This document shows, in pieces, positions 1-6,914 of a DNA stretch of 11,526 nt (the stretch's first letter is position 1; every line of letters begins with the position of its first letter). A program made the translations under genes and the position numbers. A model generated the notes under the pieces. The model did no database searches, was not told the origin of the DNA, and worked only from the letters and a program-made list of their open reading frames with translations. The DNA is from Sphingomonas hengshuiensis. GTDB taxonomy: Bacteria > Pseudomonadota > Alphaproteobacteria > Sphingomonadales > Sphingomonadaceae. The stretch spans positions 1-11,526 of the forward strand of contig QFNF01000053.1 in NCBI GenBank assembly GCA_003240755.1. Reading direction: 5' to 3'.

Positions 1-19
1 GGGTGATAGCATCGCCGCC

Positions 20-541
20 ATGCCGATCTACACCCTTGCCGACGCCGTGCCCGACCTCCATCCGGACGGCTGGGTCGCGCCTTCGGCCGATCTGATCGGC
101 GCGGTGCGGCTGGCGGCGGGGGCCAGTATCTGGTTCGGCGCCGTCGTCCGGGCCGACAACGGCACCATCGCGATCGGCGCGCGCAGCAATGTGCAGGATG
201 GCGCTGTCCTGCACAGCGACCCGCACGCCCCGCTGACATTGGGCGAGGATTGCACGATCGGCCACCGCGCGGTGCTCCACGGCTGCACCATCGGCGACCG
301 CGTGCTGATCGGCATGGGCGCGACCGTGCTGAACCACGCGGTGATCGCCGAGGACTGCGTGGTCGGCGCCGGCGCGCTGGTGACGGAGGGCAGGACATTT
401 CCGCCGCGCAGCCTGATCGTCGGCGCGCCGGCGCGCGCGGTCAGGACGCTGACCGACGAACAACTGGCCGGGTTGAAACTGTCGGCGGCGGTGTATGTGG
501 AAAAGGCGAAGCGGTACCGCGACGATCTGCTCGAACGCTGA
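20..541 (+). CDS. Gamma-class carbonic anhydrase-like hexapeptide-repeat protein
   Basis: The 173-residue protein has a left-handed beta-helix fold, shown by repeated hexapeptide units over about residues 25-140 (such as IGDRVLIGMGATV). It belongs to the YrdA/PaaY/CaiE-like branch of gamma carbonic anhydrases, which are cytoplasmic trimers with a metal ion between subunits. The three expected metal ligands are present as His65, His82 and His87. The 5-residue step between the last two matches the archaeal Cam enzyme. Arg44, Asp46 and Gln59 also match conserved active-site positions. The acidic loop carrying Cam's proton-shuttle glutamate appears absent, as is usual in this short subgroup, so carbonic anhydrase activity is not certain. 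The ATG at 20 gives the usual family length. In-frame TGA and TAG at 4-9 lie just upstream and could end a preceding gene. The GNAT gene follows after 15 bp and is probably co-transcribed. Confidence 0.92.
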   Translation: MPIYTLADAVPDLHPDGWVAPSADLIGAVRLAAGASIWFGAVVRADNGTIAIGARSNVQDGAVLHSDPHAPLTLGEDCTIGHRAVLHGCTIGDRVLIGMGATVLNHAVIAEDCVVGAGALVTEGRTFPPRSLIVGAPARAVRTLTDEQLAGLKLSAAVYVEKAKRYRDDLLER

Positions 542-556
542 CCGGTCGGGGCGCCC

Positions 557-1063
557 ATGGTCGAAATCTGCACCGAACGCCTGCTGATCCGGCCTGCACG
601 CGCCGAGGATCTGGACGCATTCCATGCGATGCTGAGCGACGGCCGGGCGATGGCATATTGGTATCGTACGCTCCACGACATCATCGACGACACGCGCGAC
701 TGGCTGGATGCCATGATCGACATCGACCCGCGGACCGGCGAGGACTTCGTAGTCGAGCGGGAGGGTCGGGTGATCGGCAAGGCTGGCCTGCGTCGCTTCC
801 CGACGATCGGCTATATCTTCCATCCCGACGCCTGGGGGCAGGGGTTCGCGACCGAGGCGCTGCGACCCATTATCGACCGTGCCTTTGCCGTACATCGTCT
901 GCCGATGATCGAGGCGGAGGTCGATCCGCGCAACCGGCCATCGCTGCGGTTGTTGGCGCGCATGGGCTTCGAACCGTTTCGCTATGTCCCCCGCGCCTGC
1001 TGCGTTGCCGGCACATGGTCCGACAGTGTTTTCCTGCGGCTGGCCGCACCCGCTACAGCGTGA
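557..1063 (+). CDS. GNAT-family N-acetyltransferase (RimJ/RimL-like)
   Basis: This 168-residue protein has the GNAT fold typical of RimJ/RimL-like enzymes, which move an acetyl group from acetyl-CoA to an amine. The N-terminus has the usual TERLLIRPARAEDLDAF pattern (residues 6-22). The acetyl-CoA pyrophosphate-binding loop is WGQGFATEAL at residues 93-102. The later segment RNRPSLRLLARMGFEP (126-141) is the conserved beta-strand and helix in which an Asn and the G-F/Y-E motif recur. The substrate cannot be read from sequence; a small molecule, antibiotic or protein N-terminus are all possible. The gene lies 15 bp after the carbonic anhydrase-like gene, with only a weak G-rich ribosome site before the ATG. 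Its stop overlaps the convergent uxaA stop by 11 bp, so the two genes share their 3' ends with no room for a terminator between them. Confidence 0.9.
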   Translation: MVEICTERLLIRPARAEDLDAFHAMLSDGRAMAYWYRTLHDIIDDTRDWLDAMIDIDPRTGEDFVVEREGRVIGKAGLRRFPTIGYIFHPDAWGQGFATEALRPIIDRAFAVHRLPMIEAEVDPRNRPSLRLLARMGFEPFRYVPRACCVAGTWSDSVFLRLAAPATA

Positions 1064-2546
1064 CCCCCGACTTCCAGATCCCGATCGCGCGTTCCTCGTT
1101 CACTTCGTTGCGCGCGCGTTCGCCCGACGCCACCGCGACGATCCGCGCCAGCAGCGCGTCCGCCGCCGCCGCCTGTCCGCCGTCCAGCGCGACGCTCGCG
1201 TCGAAATCGATCCACCCGGCCTTGCGCGTCGCCAGGTCGCGGTTGGTGGCGATCTTCATCGTCGGCACCGGGCTGCCCAGCGGCGTGCCCCGCCCGGTCG
1301 AAAACAGCGTCAGCGTCGCCCCCGCCGCCGCCAGCGCGGTCGTCGATACCGCGTCGTTGCCGGGGCCGTCGACCACCGACAGCCCGGCCCGGCGCACCGG
1401 CTCGCCATAGTCCAGCACGTCGGTCACGGTCGCGACCCCGCCCTTCTGCACCGCGCCCAGCGATTTTTCCTCCAGCGTGGTGATGCCGCCGGCGATATTG
1501 CCGGGACTGGGGTTTTCCGACACCGGCTCGCCATGGTCGAGGAAATAGCGTTTGAAGCGGTTCGTCACCTCGACCAGCCGATCGAACACGGCCTTGTCGG
1601 CGGCGCGCGCCATCAGCATCCGCTCGGCACCGAAGATTTCCGGGATTTCGGTCATCAGCACCGTGCCGCCCGCCGCCGTGACCCGGTCGGTCATCCGCCC
1701 GATCAACGGATTGGCGGTAAGGCCGCTCATCGAATCCGACCCGCCGCATTTTACCCCCAGCCGCAGCGCGGACAGCGGCACGTGCTGGCGCGTCGCCTCC
1801 GCCGCCTCGGCCAGTGCGTCGACCGCCGCCATCGCCTCGGCGAACTCGTCGGCGCTCGCCTGTGCCCGCACCGTCCGCACCCGCGCCAGCACGTCCGCCG
1901 GCAACCGCGCCAGCATCGCATCGAGCTGGTTCGATTCGCATCCCAGCCCCAGCAGCACCACGCCCCCGGCATTGGGGTTGCACGCCAGCGCCGCGAGGAT
2001 CGCCCCGGTCCGGTTCAGATCGTCGCCCAGTTGCGAACAGCCGAACGGATGGTTGAACGCGTGCACCCCGTCGACCCGCCCGGCATGGCGCGGCCCCGCC
2101 ACGCCTGCGATCCGCTCGCCCAGCCGTCCGACGCAGCCGACCGTGGGCAGCACCCAGATTTCGTTGCGTGTCGCCACGCCGCCATCGGCGCGGACATAGC
2201 CGGCAAAGCCCGGTTCGGCGCGCGTCCCGGCACCCGGCGGCGGGGCAGGGGCGTAGCGATAGGCGTCCTCCCCCGACAGCCCGGTCGCGACATTGTGGAC
2301 ATGGACATGCTCGCCGATCGCAATGTCGCGTGTCGCAATGCCGAATGCCGCGCGATAGCGCCGCACCGGCGCGCCCGCCGCGATCGCCCGGACCGCGATC
2401 TTGTGCCCCTGCGGCACCGCCATCCGCGCCACGATCGCGTCGCCCTCGCAGTGCACCACGTCCTGCGCCGCCACGGCATCGGGCAGCAGCGCGACATCGT
2501 CGTCGCGATCGACCCGCACGGCGCGGGCAGGATTTCGGTCAGCCAT
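1053..2546 (-). CDS. uxaA: Altronate dehydratase UxaA
   Basis: UxaA dehydrates D-altronate to 2-keto-3-deoxygluconate, the last specific step of galacturonate breakdown. The 497-residue product is almost the same length as the E. coli enzyme as I recall it (495) and follows it along its whole length. An N-terminal SAF-like domain (about 1-95) ends in GEHVHVHN (78-85). It is followed by PTVGCV (134-139), FGCSQLGDD (168-176), GLGCESN (200-206), CGGSDSMSG (267-275), the SPGNIAGGITTLEEKSLG block (347-364) and a C-terminal KSGVTL. The conserved cysteines and acidic residues fit an iron-dependent dehydratase. The reading frame is open upstream to 2789, but the ATG at 2546 is chosen because homology begins there and any earlier start would run into uxaC. 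The gene diverges from uxaC over 82 bp that contain a LacI-type palindrome, which suggests joint control. Confidence 0.95.
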   Translation of the reverse strand: MADRNPARAVRVDRDDDVALLPDAVAAQDVVHCEGDAIVARMAVPQGHKIAVRAIAAGAPVRRYRAAFGIATRDIAIGEHVHVHNVATGLSGEDAYRYAPAPPPGAGTRAEPGFAGYVRADGGVATRNEIWVLPTVGCVGRLGERIAGVAGPRHAGRVDGVHAFNHPFGCSQLGDDLNRTGAILAALACNPNAGGVVLLGLGCESNQLDAMLARLPADVLARVRTVRAQASADEFAEAMAAVDALAEAAEATRQHVPLSALRLGVKCGGSDSMSGLTANPLIGRMTDRVTAAGGTVLMTEIPEIFGAERMLMARAADKAVFDRLVEVTNRFKRYFLDHGEPVSENPSPGNIAGGITTLEEKSLGAVQKGGVATVTDVLDYGEPVRRAGLSVVDGPGNDAVSTTALAAAGATLTLFSTGRGTPLGSPVPTMKIATNRDLATRKAGWIDFDASVALDGGQAAAADALLARIVAVASGERARNEVNEERAIGIWKSGVTL

Positions 2547-2564
2547 TTCCGGCAAATAGACCGT

Positions 2565-2578
2565 TGCTAGCGCTGGCA
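2565..2578. promoter_or_regulatory. Candidate LacI-type operator between uxaA and uxaC
   Basis: TGCTAGCGCTGGCA equals its own reverse complement at 12 of 14 positions. It is centred on CG, with a perfect AGCGCT core, which is the general layout of LacI/GalR-family operators. It lies in the 82-bp divergent gap, 18 bp from the uxaA start and 50 bp from the uxaC start, where one repressor could block both promoters. No regulator gene is present in the window and I could not assign convincing -35/-10 boxes. A short imperfect palindrome can arise by chance, so the call rests on position and symmetry only. Confidence 0.4.
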
Positions 2579-2628
2579 CAATGTCGCATCGAGCCTCACG
2601 TCGCGTCGGTGCGGCATAGGAGAATGCG

Positions 2629-4038
2629 ATGTCCACGCTGCTGCTGCACCCCGACCGCCTGTTCCCGGCCGATCCGACGACGCGCGGAATCGCGCGCAGC
2701 CTGTATGCCGCGGTTCGCGACCTGCCGATCGTCAGCCCGCACGGCCATACCGACCCGGCATGGTTCGCGACCAACCGCCCGTGGACCAACGCGACCGAAC
2801 TGCTGCTGTCCCCCGACCATTATCTGTTCCGCATGCTGTACAGCCAGGGGATCGCGCTCGACGACCTCGCCGTCCCGCGCCGCGACGGAACGATCGTCGC
2901 TGACCCGCGCCGGGCATGGGGGGTGTTCGCCGCCCATCAGCACCTGTTCCGTGGCACGCCGTCGCGATTGTGGCTCGACCATGTGTTCGGCGAGGTGTTC
3001 GGGTTCGACGAAGCGCTGACCACTGCCAATGCCGATGACTATTACGACCGGATCGGCGCGCTGCTGGCGACCGATGCCTACCGCCCGCGCGCGCTGTTCG
3101 ACCGTTTCGGCATCGAACTGATCGCGACCACCGAGGGCGCCGACGACCCGCTCGACCATCATCGCGCGATCCGCGCCAGCGGCTGGGGCGGGCGCGTCGT
3201 CACCGCCTATCGTCCCGATGCGGTGATCGACTGCGAACACGAGGCCTTTCGCGGGGCGCTCGCCAAATTCGCCGAGCTCACCGGCGAGGACGTGGCAAGC
3301 TGGACCGGCTATCTGCGCGCCCATGCCCTGCGGCGGCAGGATTTCATCGCTGCCGGCGCGACCTCGACCGACCATGGCCACCCGACCGCGCGCACCGCCA
3401 ACCTGTCCCGCGTCGAAGCCGAGGCGCTGTTCGCGAAAGTCATCGCCGGCACCGCCGATGCCGCGGACGCCGAACTGTTCCGTGCGCAGATGCTGACCGA
3501 AATGGCGCGCATGTCGATCGACGACGGCCTCGTGATGCAGATCCATCCCGGATCGTTCCGCAACCATAATCGCGGGCTGTTCGACGCCTATGGCCGCGAC
3601 AAGGGCGCCGATATCCCGACCCGTACCGATTATGTCGCGGCATTGAAGCCGATGCTCGACGTGGTCGGCACGTCGAGCGACCTGACGATCATCCTCTTCA
3701 CCCTCGACGAATCGACCTATGCCCGCGAACTCGCCCCGCTGGCGGGCCATTATCCGTGCCTGAAGCTGGGGCCGGCATGGTGGTTCCACGACAGTCCGGA
3801 AGGGATGCGCCGCTTCCGCGAGATGACGACCGAAACCGCCGGTTTCTACAACACGGTCGGCTTCAACGACGATACCCGCGCCTTCCTGTCGATTCCGGCG
3901 CGGCACGACGTCGCGCGGCGGGTCGACTGCGCCTTCCTCGCGCGGCTGGTCGCCGAACACCGGCTGGGCGAGGAGGACGCGCATGCCGTCGCGCACGATC
4001 TGACCTATGGCCTCGTCAAGAAGGCGTACAAGCTGTGA
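2629..4038 (+). CDS. uxaC: Uronate (glucuronate/galacturonate) isomerase UxaC
   Basis: UxaC interconverts D-glucuronate with D-fructuronate and D-galacturonate with D-tagaturonate, the first cytoplasmic step of hexuronate use. The 469-residue protein is a full-length amidohydrolase-superfamily uronate isomerase. Visible active-site elements are the metal motif HGHTD (His38, His40), the RPD substrate motif (195-197), QIHPG with His305, the AWWFHD segment (383-388) and FNDDTRAF (412-419), whose Asp415-Thr416-Arg417 matches the DSR of the E. coli enzyme. The next block, SIPARHDVARR, carries the conserved Arg and His. In detail the sequence resembles the Caulobacter form (first motif HGH) more than the E. 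coli form (HCH). The start is supported by AGGAG at 2618-2622, six bases before the ATG. The gene is translationally coupled to the reductase through GTGA (4035-4038) and diverges from uxaA. Confidence 0.97.
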   Translation: MSTLLLHPDRLFPADPTTRGIARSLYAAVRDLPIVSPHGHTDPAWFATNRPWTNATELLLSPDHYLFRMLYSQGIALDDLAVPRRDGTIVADPRRAWGVFAAHQHLFRGTPSRLWLDHVFGEVFGFDEALTTANADDYYDRIGALLATDAYRPRALFDRFGIELIATTEGADDPLDHHRAIRASGWGGRVVTAYRPDAVIDCEHEAFRGALAKFAELTGEDVASWTGYLRAHALRRQDFIAAGATSTDHGHPTARTANLSRVEAEALFAKVIAGTADAADAELFRAQMLTEMARMSIDDGLVMQIHPGSFRNHNRGLFDAYGRDKGADIPTRTDYVAALKPMLDVVGTSSDLTIILFTLDESTYARELAPLAGHYPCLKLGPAWWFHDSPEGMRRFREMTTETAGFYNTVGFNDDTRAFLSIPARHDVARRVDCAFLARLVAEHRLGEEDAHAVAHDLTYGLVKKAYKL

Positions 4039-5450
4039 GACTGTCGGACACCACCCTCCCGGCGTTGCCGCCCAGGGTCGCGCGGCCGGGCTATGACCGC
4101 AGCGCCGTGACGCCCGGCATCGTCCATATCGGCCCCGGCGCGTTCCACCGGGCCCATCAGGCCGCCTATGTCGACGCGATCCTCCCGCACGATCCGCGCT
4201 GGGGGATCAGCGCGGTCGCGCTGAATTCCACTGGCGTCGCCGATGCGCTGGGGCCGCAGGACGGGCTCTATACGCTGGCGCTGCTGGGGGAAACGGTCGG
4301 GCATCGCGTCATCGGATCGATGGTCGAGCTGCTGACCGCCGGGCGCCGCGACGCGATCCTGTCGCGCATCGCCGCACCGACCACGCGGCTGGTCAGTACG
4401 ACCGTCACCGAAAAGGGCTATCATCTCGACGCCGGCGGCGCGCTCGACATGGAGCATCCGGCGATCATCCGCGAACTGACCGGCGCCGAACCATCGACGC
4501 TGTCGGGCTGGCTGGTCGCGGGGCTGGCCGCGCGCCGGGCGGCCGGGGGTGGCGCGATCACGCTGATGGCGTGCGACAACCTTGCCGACAATGGCCGGCG
4601 GTTCCGCCGTTCGGTCCGCGACCTCGCCGCCGCGCGCGACCCCGACCTTGCGGCGTGGATCGACGACCATGTCCGCTTCCCCTCGACCATGGTCGATTCG
4701 ATCACCCCGGCGACCGACGACGCGCTGCGCCGGTCGGTCGGTGCGGCCACCGGCCTCGACGACGCATGGCCGATCCAGCGCGAGGCGTTCACCCAGTGGG
4801 TGATCGAGGACGATTTCGCCACCGACCGCCCCCCCCTCGACCTCGCCGGGGTGCAGTTCACCCACGACGTGCACGGGTTCGAGAATGCGAAGCTGCGGCT
4901 GCTGAACGGCGCGCATTCGACGCTCGCCTATGTCGGGCTGCTGATGGGGCTGGCGACGGTGCGCGACGCGATGGCCTGTGCCCCGCTCGCCGGTTTCGTC
5001 GGGCGGCTGATGCGACAGGATATCGCGCCCTCGATCCGGCCGCCCGCCGAAATGGACCTGTCCGGCTATATCGACGCGGTACTGGCGCGCTTCGCCAATC
5101 CGGCGATCGCCCATCAACTGGCACAGATCGCCTGGGACGGATCGCAGAAGCTGCCCTACCGGCTGTGCGACACGATCCGCGATGCCCGCGCGGCGGGGCG
5201 TCCGGTCGACCGGCTGGCGGTGCCGATCGCGGCATGGTTCCGCTTCCTCGAACGGCGCCAGGGGAGCGGCGAGCAACTGATCGACCCGCGCGCCGACGCG
5301 CTGCTGGCGCGGGCGGGGGATGTCGCGGCGTTGCTGGCGATGCGCGAGATATTCGGCGATCTGGGCGACGACCCGGTATTCGCTGCCGCGGTATGGCGGG
5401 CCCATGCGGCGTTGGCACCGGGGGCGGATCCGGCCATCGCCCTGATCTGA
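4035..5450 (+). CDS. uxuB: Mannitol dehydrogenase-family reductase, probably fructuronate reductase (UxuB-like)
   Basis: The 471-residue protein belongs to the long-chain mannitol dehydrogenase family, NAD(P)-dependent polyol/uronate oxidoreductases. The N-terminal nucleotide-binding motif GIVHIGPGAFHRAHQ is at residues 28-42. CDNLADNG (180-187), FPSTMVDSITP (215-225) and QWVIEDDF (254-261) follow. The catalytic Lys-x4-Asn-x2-His is Lys286, Asn291 and His294, with the spacing of mannitol 2-dehydrogenase. The GAFHRAH form favours UxuB (fructuronate to mannonate) over UxaB, whose equivalent in E. coli reads GEGNFLRA. The frame is open upstream to 3756 inside uxaC. The GTG at 4035 is chosen because family homology begins just after it, it overlaps the uxaC stop as GTGA, and AAGAAGG lies 10 bp upstream. 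Neighbours make a uronate substrate likely, but mannitol or tagaturonate cannot be excluded. Confidence 0.85.
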   Translation: MRLSDTTLPALPPRVARPGYDRSAVTPGIVHIGPGAFHRAHQAAYVDAILPHDPRWGISAVALNSTGVADALGPQDGLYTLALLGETVGHRVIGSMVELLTAGRRDAILSRIAAPTTRLVSTTVTEKGYHLDAGGALDMEHPAIIRELTGAEPSTLSGWLVAGLAARRAAGGGAITLMACDNLADNGRRFRRSVRDLAAARDPDLAAWIDDHVRFPSTMVDSITPATDDALRRSVGAATGLDDAWPIQREAFTQWVIEDDFATDRPPLDLAGVQFTHDVHGFENAKLRLLNGAHSTLAYVGLLMGLATVRDAMACAPLAGFVGRLMRQDIAPSIRPPAEMDLSGYIDAVLARFANPAIAHQLAQIAWDGSQKLPYRLCDTIRDARAAGRPVDRLAVPIAAWFRFLERRQGSGEQLIDPRADALLARAGDVAALLAMREIFGDLGDDPVFAAAVWRAHAALAPGADPAIALI

Positions 5451-5510
5451 TCCACCCTGACCTGTTCCGCGCGGCCCTGCCGTCGCTCGACATCCGTTGC
5501 CGCCCGGCGG

Positions 5511-6026
5511 TCAGGCCAGCATTGCCCGCTCGTGCGTCAGCAGCCACTGTTTGCGCGCCAGCCCGCCGGCATAGCCGGTCAGCATCCCCGACCGGCCGAT
5601 GATCCGGTGGCATGGTACCACGATCGCGATCGGGTTCGCGCCATTGGCCATCCCCACCGCCCGCATCGCCCCCGGCCGCCCGATCGCGGCGGCGATATCG
5701 CCATAGGCGACCGTCCGCCCGGCGCGCACGTCGCGCAGCGCCGCCCATACCGCCCGCTGGAACGCGGTGCCCCCGGTCGCGGTCGGCAGCGCCTCGATCG
5801 CAGCCAGGTCGCCGGCGAAATAGGCCGTCATCGCCCGCATCGCGTCGCTGGGTGCCGATGCCGGATCGACCCGCCACCCCCCAGGATAGTGCAGCCGCAG
5901 CAGCCGCTCCATCCGGTCGTGATAATCCTCGAACTCCAGCGCGCGCAGCACCCCCGCCGCATCGGTCAGGATGGTGATCGCGCCCACCGGACTGGGCAGG
6001 GTTTCGGACAGGAGCAATTGGGTCAT
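5511..6026 (-). CDS. ogt: Methylated-DNA--protein-cysteine methyltransferase (Ogt/AdaB type)
   Basis: This 171-residue suicide repair protein takes O6-methyl groups from guanine in DNA onto its own cysteine. The acceptor is Cys139 in the signature VVPCHRIIG (136-144). The upstream helix-turn-helix DNA-binding segment reads TAFQRAVWAALRDVRAGRTVAYGDIA (read in two halves around residue 100), followed by the arginine-finger region GRPGAMRAVG (116-125). The length is that of free-standing Ogt/AdaB, with no fused Ada zinc domain. The ATG at 6026 is chosen because the family's N-terminal domain begins there and GGCAGG lies eight bases upstream. The frame stays open much further, but that part is only antisense to the neighbouring gene. 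It diverges from an Ada-like regulator, which suggests a split adaptive response to alkylation, and its 3' end converges with uxuB across 60 bp. Confidence 0.93.
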   Translation of the reverse strand: MTQLLLSETLPSPVGAITILTDAAGVLRALEFEDYHDRMERLLRLHYPGGWRVDPASAPSDAMRAMTAYFAGDLAAIEALPTATGGTAFQRAVWAALRDVRAGRTVAYGDIAAAIGRPGAMRAVGMANGANPIAIVVPCHRIIGRSGMLTGYAGGLARKQWLLTHERAMLA

Positions 6027-6058
6027 GGCGACAACCTGCCGCCGCCGGGGCAGGGCCG

Positions 6059-6106
6059 CCAGCGGAAACCGGACATCGCACCATGGCCATGTCCGTTTTC
6101 CGCTGG
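6059..6106. repeat. 18-bp near-perfect inverted repeat in the ogt/ada-like promoter gap
   Basis: CCAGCGGAAACCGGACAT (6059-6076) and ATGTCCGTTTTCCGCTGG (6089-6106) are reverse complements at 17 of 18 positions, separated by 12 bp. Together they fill the middle of the 111-bp gap between the two divergent repair genes. No poly-T follows on either side, so a terminator is unlikely. It could be a two-armed operator for the Ada-like protein. It could also be a copy of a dispersed palindromic repeat of the REP kind, since similar GGAAA/CGGACAT-type palindromes are scattered between genes in many alphaproteobacteria (recalled, not checked here). No second copy was seen in this window. Confidence 0.85.
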
Positions 6107-6137
6107 TCGCCGGCCACCGCCGGGCTACAACCGGCCC

Positions 6138-6914
6138 ATGCTCGATCCCGACCGATGCTATGCCGCCATCGAACGCCGCGACCCGGCGATGGACGGGCTG
6201 TTCTTCACCGCGGTGCGCACCACGCGCATCTATTGCCGCCCGGTCTGCCCGGCGCGCACCCCGGCGCGGCCCAATGTCACCTTCTATGCCAGCGCGGCGG
6301 CGGCGCAGGCGGCGGGATATCGGCCCTGCCTGCGCTGCCGTCCCGAAACCGCGCCCGACAGCCCCGCCTGGGCCGGGACGCTCGCCTCGATCCACCGCGC
6401 GCTGCGGCTGATCGACGATGGCGCGCTGGTCGAGGGGAGCGTCGCCGACCTCGCCGACCGGCTGGGGATGAGCGAACGCCATCTGCGCCGCCTGTTCGTC
6501 GCGCATCTCGGCCTGACCCCGCTCGCGATCGAATCGACGCGGCGGCTCCACCTTGCGAAACATCTGGTCCACGATACCCGCCTGCCGCTGACCGACATCG
6601 CGTTCGCCGCCGGCTATGGCAGCGTGCGGCGCTTCAACGAGGCGTTCCGGTCGGCCTTCGACCGCGCCCCCTCCGCCCTGCGGCGCGATGGCGGCGTGGC
6701 GGACCCGGACGCGCCGATTACCGTCACCATCGCCTGCCGGCCCGGCTTCGACTGGGGGCCACGCGACTCGCTGGACGTCGACTTGCCGGACGGCCGCGCA
6801 AGGGTGACGCGAGGCCCCGGCCTGACCGTGCGGGTCGTGCTGGATGGCGTCCCGCTCCCCGCGCTGGGTCGCGCGATCGCCGCTGCCAGGCGCGCCGTGC
6901 TCGCCGGCGGTTGA
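6138..6914 (+). CDS. Ada-type methylphosphotriester sensor / AraC regulator with a truncated AlkA-like tail
   Basis: The 258-residue protein starts with an Ada zinc domain (about 5-72). Its four cysteines, Cys33, Cys37, Cys64 and Cys67, have the exact spacing of E. coli Ada Cys38/42/69/72. Cys33, in IYCRPVCPAR, would accept methyl from DNA phosphotriesters and switch on transcription. An AraC-family helix-turn-helix follows (about 80-183), including MSERHLRRLF and DIAFAAGYGSVRRFNEAF. This version matches the regulators fused to AlkA glycosylases. The last 65-70 residues begin like an AlkA N-terminal domain (VTIACRPGFDWG, 196-207) but skip its middle, and the HhH-GPD glycosylase domain is missing altogether. 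No AlkA-like coding is visible in any frame downstream. There is no clear ribosome site before the ATG. Likely role: activator of the divergent methyltransferase gene, like Bacillus AdaA, though the target is inferred. Confidence 0.9.
   Translation: MLDPDRCYAAIERRDPAMDGLFFTAVRTTRIYCRPVCPARTPARPNVTFYASAAAAQAAGYRPCLRCRPETAPDSPAWAGTLASIHRALRLIDDGALVEGSVADLADRLGMSERHLRRLFVAHLGLTPLAIESTRRLHLAKHLVHDTRLPLTDIAFAAGYGSVRRFNEAFRSAFDRAPSALRRDGGVADPDAPITVTIACRPGFDWGPRDSLDVDLPDGRARVTRGPGLTVRVVLDGVPLPALGRAIAAARRAVLAGG

Noticed and set aside
4..9. Tandem TGA TAG at the left edge as the end of an upstream gene
   Set aside because: Plausible, but three preceding bases are too few to support a gene call.
2547..2789. 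N-terminal extension of uxaA by 81 codons
   Set aside because: The extra residues match nothing in the UxaA family and would overlap the start of uxaC by about 160 bp. The ATG at 2546 fits the family length.
2596..5405. Two long minus-strand ORFs of about 466 codons each opposite uxaC and the reductase
   Set aside because: They are antisense shadows caused by high G+C third positions. Their translations are rich in Arg, Gly, His and Asp with no family resemblance, while the plus-strand genes are full-length known enzymes.
5451..5510. Possible terminator in the 60-bp convergent gap after the reductase
   Set aside because: I could not find a stable stem followed by a T-run on either strand.
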